In this document: one piece after another, positions 51,401-61,616 of the stretch
Layout of the letters: each line of letters opens with the position of its first letter
Numbering within the stretch: position 1 is the stretch's first letter
NCBI GenBank assembly: GCA_009741485.1
Contig: CM019236.1
Coordinates: 30,242,322-30,306,321, forward strand
Direction of reading: 5' to 3'
From: Malurus cyaneus samueli
Lineage: Eukaryota > Chordata > Aves > Passeriformes > Maluridae
Length of the DNA stretch: 64,000 nucleotides
Notes under the pieces: model-generated
The model's database searches: none
What the model saw: the letters and a program-made list of their open reading frames with translations, nothing else
What the model was told of the DNA's origin: nothing
Program-made: the position numbers and the translations under genes

Positions 51401-54400
51401 CTCAGAATTCTCGTGTATGAATTTGAGATGAAAAATGGCACTTAGTAGTCATTCCTTGTTCTTACCCAGCAAGTTGACCCGGAAACACATTCATATTGGT
51501 GGAGGAGGGCAGATGAGACACCTAAATCTGAAGAGCAGTGTGAATCAGCAGCTATTCTCCAAGGAATGCAACATAAGGGGACGGGCACATAAATACATGG
51601 TCTTCTTGCGCCTCTCAGCACAGGAGATGTCACATGAATATAAGCAGCTGAAGAGGCCAGTTACTTCTTTATTCAGTCCTAATCCAGTGCTTGCTGATTT
51701 ATTTTTCTGTGATCAATGACCATCACTCTATCACCTGCGCGGATCTCCTTCACTTCTCCAATCATTTGATGAGCATATCCTCTCTCATACACCTTACAAG
51801 ACGCGCTATCTGAGCTTACTAGGTAGGATCTGGTGACAAAAGACTTCGCTAGGATTCATAAAGGTACCATGGAAACACTGTGAGGAAGTACCACAGACAA
51901 AACGTCTTTATTAAGTGTTTATAGCTATCATTAGTTTGCTCCTTGTCGTGGAATTACACTGAATTTTAACACCTGTCCTATTGCCTATATGCTTCCTTTA
52001 AAATAAGTTACATCTTACAACAACATGGGCACTCCAACGAGGGGAAAAATGAGACAGTAGGTAGATGTTATGAAAAAAGGTAAGAAGAGACTAAGTCATG
52101 GTGGCACCAAATGCAGAGAGGATAGCAAGAGCTGAGAGCAGCAGTAACCGTTTATATTCACTTGAGATTTCAAATTTATGCAGCGTTCTGCAAGCAAAGC
52201 ACTCTCCCCTCTCGAACGCAGTAGACACAGCGGAGTATAATTTCACAAGACCAGTCTTGACTCTAAGTAATCACAGTCTTGCCCGTTGTGTAATGTCATC
52301 AATGAAAGGTGTTGTATATAGAAGTGATGGGTGCATCCCATTGAGAAACATTTCTAAGAAAGCAACAAGCGGTATAATATCAGAGACTTTTAATTTCCAC
52401 TTCTCTTTCTCCTGGGGCGCCGCAGATAAGAGAAGTAGCAGGAAAAGTAAATGATTTACTTCCTTTAAAAGAAAAATCACTTTAAGTTACAATGCTGCAA
52501 ATTGCAGTTGCATTTGTTCTATAAATCACTAATGAACCGCATAAAAGGAGAAAAGACATCGTAGCAACAAGGCAGGATGAAAGAGTGAAAATTCTGTAGG
52601 TAATTATGGGAACTTGTGTTTCTCCTTTATATCCAGGCCTCATCAGTCTGAAACTTAACTCTCTGAATAAACTCAGCCAGCTCAGCTAAAAGATGGTTTC
52701 TCTAAATTTTGTCCCCTTACTGAATTACATAAAAGTTCTTATTTGAAAAGATGATTAGCATGCGATCTTACCACATCATTTACAATGTTTTGCTGGAGCC
52801 AAATCCGCTTGATTTGGATAACGTTTTCCGCCTTGTTAGTTTTTGCTTCTCACAAACACTGAGTATACATTTGTAGATTTCTGTTGTCGATACTACCATG
52901 AAGGCCATGTGAAATTTTCTTACTATATATGTTATCTCATGAACAACAAAAAGTCAATGCAAAAAAACTGGAGTTGCCCACAGTCACAGAAAAATTTATC
53001 TGTCAAGCTGCCAATTCCTAAAAAACATGTTTATACTATTCTTTTCTGATATTCCAATTTCAAACTCTAGCCCAGATGTGCCACTTGGTAGAAAATCCTC
53101 GTGGCTTCTCCTTTCCTGAATGTCCACTCAAACCACCGCGGTATGCTGTTGGGAGAGCGTGTCTCTACAAGCTGTGCTTTAACTATCTTCTGGATTGACA
53201 AATCAAGCAGTAGCAATGTACCCACAGAAACAGCTGCAGCATGCGACATCCTGCTGGAAACAGGAATTACTTCCTGCTGCTCAGCTTTGTTCAAGAGTCC
53301 ACGCTTTCATTGGCAGCAGTATCGTTAGGGAGAGCGGAGTTGAGTTCTGTGGTGCTGAGCCAAAAAGCAGCTACCCTTTCCTAATGACAGGGTGCAGTAC
53401 TCAGGTTGACATCTCAGTCTTTCTGAGTTCTCTCCAGTACAGTGTCCACATCAAGTGTATGAGGCCTGATAACAGAAACCAACCATATTTCCCCGCCTGA
53501 CTAATCCCCCACTGTTCCCCCCTTTATCAAAGGGGGCCAAAAAAACCCATGCCAAGCTAGTTGCTTTCGCCTAACAAAGGTTTCTGTGCGAGCCTACAGT
53601 CATAAAGCAGCCTGTGTCCACTAACGATTCAAAACAAATGTGCAGTTCCTTAAACCCCCAGCCCAAAAAGCCCTGCACACACATGTGTCCTGCACAGAAG
53701 GAATGCTTCGCCACAAGGAATTGCAATGGACATGTCGTTCATACTGAAGATGTTGAGCTTGCTATGAATTGATACATCACTATTGATTCATGCTCTAGCC
53801 ACCCTTTGAACACATATCTTCCCTCGCATTAGAGGGAAGATCATCTACTAAGTCTGTCCGATTATCCAATCCATTACCCTACAAAACAACCAGGCATGGA
53901 GGAGGTGCTACCTTTGGTATGCTTACAAGGGAAACATGACAAGTACGGTGCCTGCTGTGTAGACATTGAGAAGCTAACAAGATCTGTGATAACTACTCGT
54001 GACAGATATATCTCAAAACCTGCTGCAGTAGTTAAAGATGATCATGCCCCTCCCCACCCTCCCCGCCGAACCCCCAGCTGCAGGGATGTTAAGCGCCATA
54101 CATCAGGGTGTATGCTCCAGTCCGATGTCTGGTGTAGTTAATGATACTGCCAAGCATTTTGCTAACTCTGCGAGGACTATCCCCAGTGGCGGAATGCATG
54201 ACAGCCAGTCAGATATCTCAGTTAGCAGACAGAACTTGATATTTCTCAGGGAAGCTGTCAGGACGCTATGGACATAAGAGCAGAATTTTTTATTCAGAAA
54301 GAGACCCATTTGCATAGCTGACATCAAAAGAGGAATATAGTGAATGCTTTCCCATCGTGGAATAATAGATAGATGGCTCACCTGCTTCTGTGTGGGCCAC

Positions 54401-55680
54401 CTTCAGAGGCACCTGCTTGATCCACGCTCATTCTCTTTTCTCTCTGAAACTCTTGTCGCACAAATTGAGTTTTTTTCATTGCTGTCACTCATGGCCCTTC
54501 ATGAAGACAGCAGTAGTCTCCAGTGCTGTAATTTGGACGGGGACTGAGCTGACTGTATTCGTGCTCCACCTTGCAGCCTGAAACCTGGGAGAAAAAGGTG
54601 GACAAACAGCCACGTCAAAAAACCAGACATTTAAAAAGGTTAAGGAGTAGGCATGAAATTCGTCTGTTACTGATGACTAGGCATGAATCAGATGTCTTGT
54701 TCTCAACTATTCCATACTATCGATTGTCACAGGATTAAGGAGTGGAAAGACAAGCATTCTCTTACGGAACATTTTGTGAGTTGAGTATTGATTTCTGCTT
54801 GTTTTTGAAGTATGGACATGTAATGGAAAACAGATGAGTACTTAGCTTAAACTGGCTAGAGTGATGTGAGGTGTTGTGTTAAAAATACCACATGTCTTGT
54901 GCAGTGCATAAGGGTCAAAGCAGCATTTGTCATCTCTGGGTGTGCTTGCAGTGAAAGAGAATGCATCACACTTATTCTCAGCGTCAATAATCTGATTGAT
55001 AGAGTTGCATCTATTGGGATACAAATGACAAATTAATATGCAGCTAATCTTGCAGATCAGTTCTGCTCTCAGCACAGCTTCTTTTATCTACATTTTCTTC
55101 GTCCTCTTCCAGACCTTGAACAAAGAGTGGTGATTTTGGCACCACTATCAAAACATTTCATTATTCTATTACTCCAGCTATATCCTTTATATCCTTAGTG
55201 AAGTGTCTTCCTTTTTCCTCCTGTCTTTTACTAAACTCAGCCTGCACTGGAGCTTTAGCTACTCTCCCTCCTCATTCTGGTCTTTCGTGCTTCTTCATGG
55301 GCTCCTCAGCAAAAGGCAAACATCAAGAAATTCCTCTAATCTGGAGGAGATCTCAGCACAGACTCAGCTCTCATTCATTCAGAGCAATACTGCTGCAGTG
55401 CTTGAGCATATATCTCCTCTGTGCTTCCCTCTTCAGACATGACTATGACTCTATCTTATCACGTTATTGCAAGGGCAACCAGTGTTATCACACCAGATAA
55501 CTGGGCAGATAAGTTGTTCTTCTGCAAAATCTGTGATCAGTCACAAAATCAAAACTCCTCCATCTAAATCTGATGCTTCTATGTATGATGTTGCAACATA
55601 AAGGAGGATGGAAGGGAAAGTAAGGATTCACTAAAAGCTGCCTTCTTCATTTGCCAGTCTGTTAAATGGCACTGATGATG
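51401..55680. repeat. Tandem duplication C, copy 2 (error-rich)
   Basis: This repeats copy 1 in full and in order over about 4.28 kb. It has very many scattered single-base losses and some gains, and a homopolymer-stretched insertion at 53510-53545 (CCCCCC, GGGGG and AAAAAAA runs) absent from copy 1. Beyond 55680 the sequence leaves the duplication. The error style points to raw long-read sequence placed beside the contig end it should have been merged with. Confidence 0.9.
53510..53545. other. Spurious homopolymer-rich insertion within duplication C, copy 2
   Basis: Copy 1 at about 49162-49190 reads directly from CCCCCACTCCCCTTCAGCACC to the following sequence, whereas here an extra patch with stretched C, G and A runs and fold-back character intervenes. 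It is probably a sequencing error. Confidence 0.6.
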
Positions 55681-57509
55681 TTTGTATCAGAGGGCCAGCA
55701 TCAGGAAGTATAATATTTTGATTTCTTCCCATTGCTTAGAATTCCAGATAAGAAGCAATAAAAATGATTCAAAATATCTGATAATAAAGTTTTTTAAAGG
55801 TTGCAGAACATTTGCAACAATATTAGCTCATAAAAGATTATATCTTTTGAGGTCTGAATTTGACTCAACTTCCATTCCAGTGTCAGAGCACAGCTAATCT
55901 TGAGTCATCCGTTCTTGCCTGGTACCTTAGAAGCTTTGCCATCATAGGATAATATTTTTCTAAGGAATAATAAATAAATAATCCCCCGCATTTAGTGGTC
56001 ACTGCTTCAACCCTTAAGGTTTTGGTGAAACTGACAATCTTATGACGGATGAAAGGTAGTCACGGTGTTAAACACTGGGCTCAGCCCTCTCCAAGTCATG
56101 TGGTACAGAAGTTAAAGAATTATGCAATAAGCATCGTACCTTATGCCTTGATTATGTCAGCATCTCATGGTTGCTGTAAGCTACACTGGCAATATTATTG
56201 AATGACATCTTGTTTTCCCTCTCAGTCCTTCTGGTTTTGCCTACTCATAGGCTTAACATATTAGAAAAAAAATGAAAAACTTCTTTACGGTGTTTTTGCT
56301 GGCTCTGAAAAGTTGATCTTTCAGGACTGGTAACTGACATAGTGAATTTAGCCCTTATGGTAATTGTTTAAATGTTATAGAAGCTTTAACATGTCATCTG
56401 TTAAACTTATTGGTGATGCAGCTGTTCAATGTGCAGTATGGGTAACATTTACATGATTTACTGGGTGACGTACAGTTTTTGATTCAATAGTAATGTATTT
56501 GATTCAATAGGTGATGCATCTAATTCAACTGGGAGTCCATCTAATTCAAAGGTGATGCATTTGATTCACTAGCTGATGTACCTGATTTAGAAGGTGATGG
56601 ATCTAGTTCACTGAAAATGATTCCAATTCCCCCTTGCAAGGTATTTGCTTCACTGTGTGATGAATGAGCTTTAATAATAATACATGTTTCTCTGATAGTG
56701 GATGTATTGGCTTCAATTTATATCCCAAGCTTCCCAAACCTGGAGTGGAGTGACACCTTACAGCCACCATACATGAGGATCACCAGCAGTGTGAAACACT
56801 AGCCACTAAAATAATGGGAGCAAATTATGTGATAAAAGCTGTGCTTCCCAGATGAAATATTTTCACCAGATGTGATGTGGGGATACAAATGCCCTGTCAC
56901 TGCTGTTATTGCTACCACAGTACATGACAAAAATCCCCAAATCCATTTACCTTTAGTGTCATTGCTGGGATTACATACTGAGTACTTATTTCCCCAGAGT
57001 CATGTGAGCTCTCAAATAGCAGCATCTGAACTAACAGCTCCACTTACCTCATTTTGGTGTGTGCTTTTATTTTGTTGGAGGTTGGCAAATATTTAGCCCT
57101 GGTGAAAATGGGGAAAAGGGTGTTAGCAAAGAGTGGTATCACATGGGGTAAGGCGAGTGGGAACTCAGGCCAGCCAATGTACTGCTAACCACCGTTTCTT
57201 CACTGGACTCATATCCTGGCGCAATCTTAGGGAAACTTCACAAGCTTCACAAGCACTGGTCCATTGGTTTTCAGCTGGTTATTGCCTACAATAGAAACAC
57301 TTCTGAATGGTCAGTCTTATTGCCCTGTCCCCCTCAGGTTCCATTTCCAAAATCAGTGGTTGAATCTTTAGGAGATGGTTGAGATATTTTTCAAGTGCAG
57401 GTTATATTTGCAGGCACAAATGTGGAGCCTTTTTTTTCAAGCCTACAAAAAAACTCAAAAAAACAAAACAAACAAAAAAGGGTTCTTGTTGGACTTGTGT
57501 CTCTTATCT
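55119..57509. repeat. Duplication D right part, copy 1
   Basis: This stretch recurs at 61617-64000 in the same orientation. Its first 0.56 kb is also the end of duplication C. From about 55980 on the two copies are nearly identical (for example the stretch 56690-57060 against 63190-63570), with rare single-base indels. No gene is seen. A 74-codon frame at 56872-57096 appears in both copies only because the DNA is duplicated. Confidence 0.93.
56465..56630 (+). repeat. Degenerate minisatellite with 21-base period, copy 1
   Basis: About seven units share a GTGATGCATYTGATTCAATAG-like consensus: GTAATGTATTTGATTCAATAG, GTGATGCATCTAATTCAACTG, a 20-base variant, GTGATGCATTTGATTCACTAG, CTGATGTACCTGATTTAGAAG and GTGATGGATCTAGTTCACTG. 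Units differ from each other at several positions, so the array is old. A period of 21 equals seven codons, but frames across it contain stops. Confidence 0.9.
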
Positions 57510-57608
57510 GTGCAGTGCCCAGCTCCAGAGTTGAGGATATTGATTATTTTTTTCACTTCAAGAGCGCATGGAGAGGGAGTCCCATTTCAGAAGGTCTGGG
57601 CTCAGTCA

Positions 57609-58518
57609 TGACAAGATCATCTATAAGCCTGGGTGCATGTTTGGTTGATGTTCACCCATGCACAGCTGCAAACTGGAACAATTTTCAGTGGGATCTCAGA
57701 GCCCCAGAAAGCCAGTTCAAAGCCTAAAGCAGCTCTCTTCCACCTTCCAGCCCAACTTTGTGGCTGCTTCTTCTTTGCATTTCCCTACCCTAATCCCCAG
57801 TGAAGAACTACTCCTCTTGGGGGGCAAAAGCAACAACTGCAGTCTAGCCAATATAAATGCCTCTATTTTGTGCTCCACATGAGAGAGCTCCCATGGCAAA
57901 CACTTCATCCTTTGTGCCCTTGTCACAGCTCTCTGAGGTATACTCATTTTCTTGTGTGGATGCAAGTTTTCTTCTTGTACTTGTGGCTGATATGTCTGCC
58001 TTTTAAAGTCTACTAGGCAAATAAATGCAAAAGTCTGAGTCTACAAATGCTAAAAATAATGTGCTAAATAGTAAAATAGGTACGTAATCTTAAAACAAAC
58101 CAATGAATGAAAATTCTTTCGCTCCAGGCTGTGTCTACAGATGCACTGAAGTTGTTGCAGACTTAAGTAGTCAGCTTTTTTTCTATCCACTGAGTTTCCA
58201 GGATTGGGATTCATGCACCTCCATTTGGTATCATATGTTCAGAGAGAATACATTAACACATTGGTATCTGATCAGGGTGAATAGGGCTGGTTTTTCTCCT
58301 TTCATTCCTCTCTACATATTTCTTTTCCTTGCTTTCTTCCCTTCTCTCTAGCCATGGCAGTCACTGAAATGCAGATACCAACTGTATGAAGTTTAACAAG
58401 AGCCAGTCCTGGAATCTGTGGCAGGGCAGCCCTGGATGTACGGACAGACTGGGGAGTGAGGTGCTGGAGAGCAGCACCATGGAAAGGGACCTGGGGGTCC
58501 TGGTCAGTGGCCAGTTGA
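57609..58518. repeat. Duplication D left part, copy 1, running into the N gap
   Basis: This stretch recurs in insertion-rich form at 60366-61338. Landmarks include ACAAGATCATCT and GAATACATTAACACA. It contains the 5' part of the CR1 copy, from 58386. Confidence 0.88.
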
Positions 58519-59614
58519 NNNNNNNNNNNNNNNNNNNNNNNNNNNNNNNNNNNNNNNNNNNNNNNNNNNNNNNNNNNNNNNNNNNNNNNNNNNNNNNNNN
58601 NNNNNNNNNNNNNNNNNNNNNNNNNNNNNNNNNNNNNNNNNNNNNNNNNNNNNNNNNNNNNNNNNNNNNNNNNNNNNNNNNNNNNNNNNNNNNNNNNNNN
58701 NNNNNNNNNNNNNNNNNNNNNNNNNNNNNNNNNNNNNNNNNNNNNNNNNNNNNNNNNNNNNNNNNNNNNNNNNNNNNNNNNNNNNNNNNNNNNNNNNNNN
58801 NNNNNNNNNNNNNNNNNNNNNNNNNNNNNNNNNNNNNNNNNNNNNNNNNNNNNNNNNNNNNNNNNNNNNNNNNNNNNNNNNNNNNNNNNNNNNNNNNNNN
58901 NNNNNNNNNNNNNNNNNNNNNNNNNNNNNNNNNNNNNNNNNNNNNNNNNNNNNNNNNNNNNNNNNNNNNNNNNNNNNNNNNNNNNNNNNNNNNNNNNNNN
59001 NNNNNNNNNNNNNNNNNNNNNNNNNNNNNNNNNNNNNNNNNNNNNNNNNNNNNNNNNNNNNNNNNNNNNNNNNNNNNNNNNNNNNNNNNNNNNNNNNNNN
59101 NNNNNNNNNNNNNNNNNNNNNNNNNNNNNNNNNNNNNNNNNNNNNNNNNNNNNNNNNNNNNNNNNNNNNNNNNNNNNNNNNNNNNNNNNNNNNNNNNNNN
59201 NNNNNNNNNNNNNNNNNNNNNNNNNNNNNNNNNNNNNNNNNNNNNNNNNNNNNNGTCTGTTCAGCCTGGAGAAGAGGAGACTAAAATCAGATCTCACTGC
59301 AGTCTGCAGCTTTCTCGTGAAGGGAAGTGGACGGGCATGAACTGATCCCAGTGACCAGCATCAGGACCTGAGAGAGCTGTGTCAGGGGAAATTTAGGTTA
59401 GATATTTGGAAGAGGTTCTTCACCCAGAGAATGGCTGGGCACTGGAACAGGCTCCCCAGGGAAGTAGTCACAGCACCAGTCTGACAGAGCTCAAGAAGCA
59501 TTTGGACAATGCTGTCAGGCACATGGTATGATTGTTGGGGTTGTCCTGTGAAGGGCCAGGACTCGATGGTCCTTGTGGGTCCCATACAATTCAGGATATT
59601 TTATGATTTTTTGA
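58386..59614 (+). mobile_element. 5'-truncated CR1 LINE, interrupted by the assembly gap
   Basis: The left flank of the gap (58386-58518) translates in frame to a recognisable C-terminal stretch of the CR1 ORF2 reverse transcriptase, with RLGSEVLESSTMERDLGVLV at about residues 21-40 of the frame starting at 58386. The right flank (59255-59614) carries the end of the ORF and 3' UTR, with AGGTTCTTCACCCAGAGAAT, CACTGGAACAGGCTCCCCAG and TCGATGGTCCTTGTGGGTCC, then a degraded TTTTATGATTTTTTGATG tail at the expected CR1 3' end. Frame-breaking indels on the right side show that it is dead. The N run replaces the middle; the sequence at 61339-61586 supplies a version of it. Confidence 0.93.
58519..59254. 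other. Assembly gap, 736 N
   Basis: This is a run of N inside the CR1 copy. Long frames on both strands crossing it are artefacts. The partner copy spans the same interval with about 250 bases, so the N count is probably an estimate and too large. Confidence 0.99.
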
Positions 59615-60365
59615 TGCTATGGAATCTATCTTTTCCTTTATGAGATAAGCAGTGACATCCATCTGCTACACCTTAATGCCCAATCAGTAAAATATGTGTT
59701 CTTTGCTCAAAGATTAAATGCATTAACTTCCCTTTTTTGTTTTAATGAGTAAAACGAGGGGAAATAAGTCTAGGAAAATTAAATGGTTGAGTGAGAGTGT
59801 CAGATCTTACATAGAGTTCAAACTTTGGCTGCTACTTTGAAGACTACAGGTCTGCGATGACAGACACTGCTGAAAGACTATGCAGGAGCATCTTTTAAGT
59901 TGTTCCACTTGACACAAAATACATAGACAGTCCAATGGACCATTTAGTAACTTTAGCAGAATTCATTTCTTAGTGATGAGAAAGCAAGAAAAATTCAAGT
60001 GTCTGGCGTTTTGAAACAACCTGGATGTTCTGGAGAATTTAGAAGAACAAGCCTGGAGATATTGCTTCAGTTAGGGAGTCTATATATTGCAGACGTGTAT
60101 CTGTACAGGTAGAAAAAAAAACCCACTATACAATTTTTATGTCACCAGGTACCTCTGCCCTCTGTGTGTCCTTTCCTGTCCAAAGGGATATACATTCCAT
60201 ATTTCAGCTTTGGGTGCTGTGAAAATCTCCATTAAAATGAAAGGAAAACCAGCAACAGTTCTTGTCTTGAAATTTTCTCAAAGTTTTTATTTGCTTTTTC
60301 TGTTATCTTTTTTTTAAAAGCTTTATTTTATATCAAAGCATTTAGCAAGGACCTCTGAGGACAAT
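59615..60365. other. Single-copy noncoding segment between CR1 and duplication D copy 2
   Basis: AT-rich sequence with no recognisable gene or repeat. It is not found elsewhere in the window. It ends abruptly at the start of the insertion-rich copy of 57609 onward. Confidence 0.6.
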
Positions 60366-61338
60366 ACAAGATCATCTGATAAGCCAGGGTGCATGATTTG
60401 GGTTGATAGTATCACAAACCATGCACAGCCTCGCAAACCTGGAACAATATATCAGAGGGATCTTCAAAAAACCCCAGCCCAGAAACCAGTATCACAAAGC
60501 CTAAAGCAGCCCTCTTACCACTTCCAGAGCCCAAAACTTGTGGACTGCCTCTTCTTATGCATATTCCTAACACAAACTATATGCCCAGTGAAGAACTTAC
60601 TCTCTCATTGGGAACAATATATATAACAGACAGCTAGTCTAGCCAAGAGAATGCATCATAATTTGTGCTCCCACATAGGAAGCTCCATGGCAAACCTCAT
60701 CCTATATGTGCTAGTCACAAAGCTCCTGAAGAGATAAATAACACATTTTCTTGGTGGAGCAAGGTTCATTCTTGAGTACGTGTGGCTGATATGTCCTGCC
60801 TTTAAGTCTACAGGAAATAAATAAGCGAAAGTCTGACTAACAAAATGCTAAAATTATGTGCTAAATAGAAATATGGCTTAGACGTAATTTAAACACAAAC
60901 CAATGAAGAAAAGTCTTATCAGCTCAAGCTGGTCACAATGCCACGGAAGTATGTTGCAAACTTAAGTAGAAATACAGCCTTTTTATACTATCAACAATGA
61001 GTTACCAGAAATTGGGATTATAGCACACTACACCAGTTGGTATACATATTTCAGTAGAGAATACATTAACACATGCTCAATACCGATCAGAGAGATAATA
61101 GGCTAGTAGTTTATCTCCTTCATTGCCTCACTACATATATCTTTCCCTGATTCTCCCTTATACTACAAGCCATAGGCAGAACAACTGAAATGCAGATAAC
61201 CTTGAAGTTTAACGAAGAGCCAGTTCATGGATCTGTGGCAGAGGCAGCCCTGAGTGTAACGGCGCACTTGGGGAGAGAGTGCTGTCGAGAGCCAGCACAT
61301 AGGAAAGGGCCTGGGGCCCTGGTGGTCATGGCAGTTGA
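60366..61338. repeat. Duplication D left part, copy 2 (insertion-rich)
   Basis: This follows 57609-58518 in order but is longer (about 973 against 910 bases). The differences are mainly scattered extra bases, the opposite bias to duplication A copy 2. It is probably raw-read sequence. Confidence 0.88.
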
Positions 61339-61612
61339 ACCATATGAGCCATTGGTGCCTGTGGAGCCAGGAGGGCAAGCCGTGTCCTGGAGCTCAGGCA
61401 CACAAGCCGGGCAGGAGGAGGATTGTCCGCTCCTGCTTCTGACCTGGGCGACCTCACTCCGAGGGCATGGGACAGATTTGAGGGGACACAATGAAAGAAA
61501 TGACATCAAGTTATAGAGAGTGTCCCAACAGAGGGCCACATAAAGGAGGCTTGAGGAAGCTGTAGGAAGGAGAGCTAAGGGTAGTTGGTTGTTCAGCCGG
61601 AGAGAGGGAGAC
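61207..61612 (+). mobile_element. CR1 LINE, error-rich second copy spanning the gap
   Basis: The segment begins with a noisy version of the CR1 left flank. It continues through CR1 coding sequence not present in the other copy (61339-61586, with GCCGTGTCCTGGAGCTCAGG, GGGCAGGAGGAGGATTGTCC and AGAGAGTGTCCCAACAGAGG). It then reaches GTTCAGCCGGAGAGAGGGAG, matching the right edge of the N gap at 59258, and at 61613 jumps to the duplicated 55119 sequence. It is best read as the same CR1 insertion sequenced twice, not as a second insertion. Confidence 0.85.
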
Positions 61613-61616
61613 AAAT

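Noticed and set aside
46981..55680. Genuine recent segmental duplication
   Set aside because: It was considered, but the differences are nearly all small indels with one noisy partner, which fits sequencing error better. It is kept open in the findings.
56465..56630. CRISPR-like array
   Set aside because: The units are contiguous and degenerate with no unique spacers, and the genome is eukaryotic.
56872..57096. Same short frame present at 56872 and 63366, suggesting a duplicated gene
   Set aside because: The whole surrounding DNA is duplicated, coding and noncoding alike, and the product is unrecognised.
58302..59345. Frames of 319 and 331 codons on opposite strands
   Set aside because: They are long only because they cross 736 N. 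The plus-strand start is CR1 ORF2 remnant, and the minus-strand frame is its shadow.
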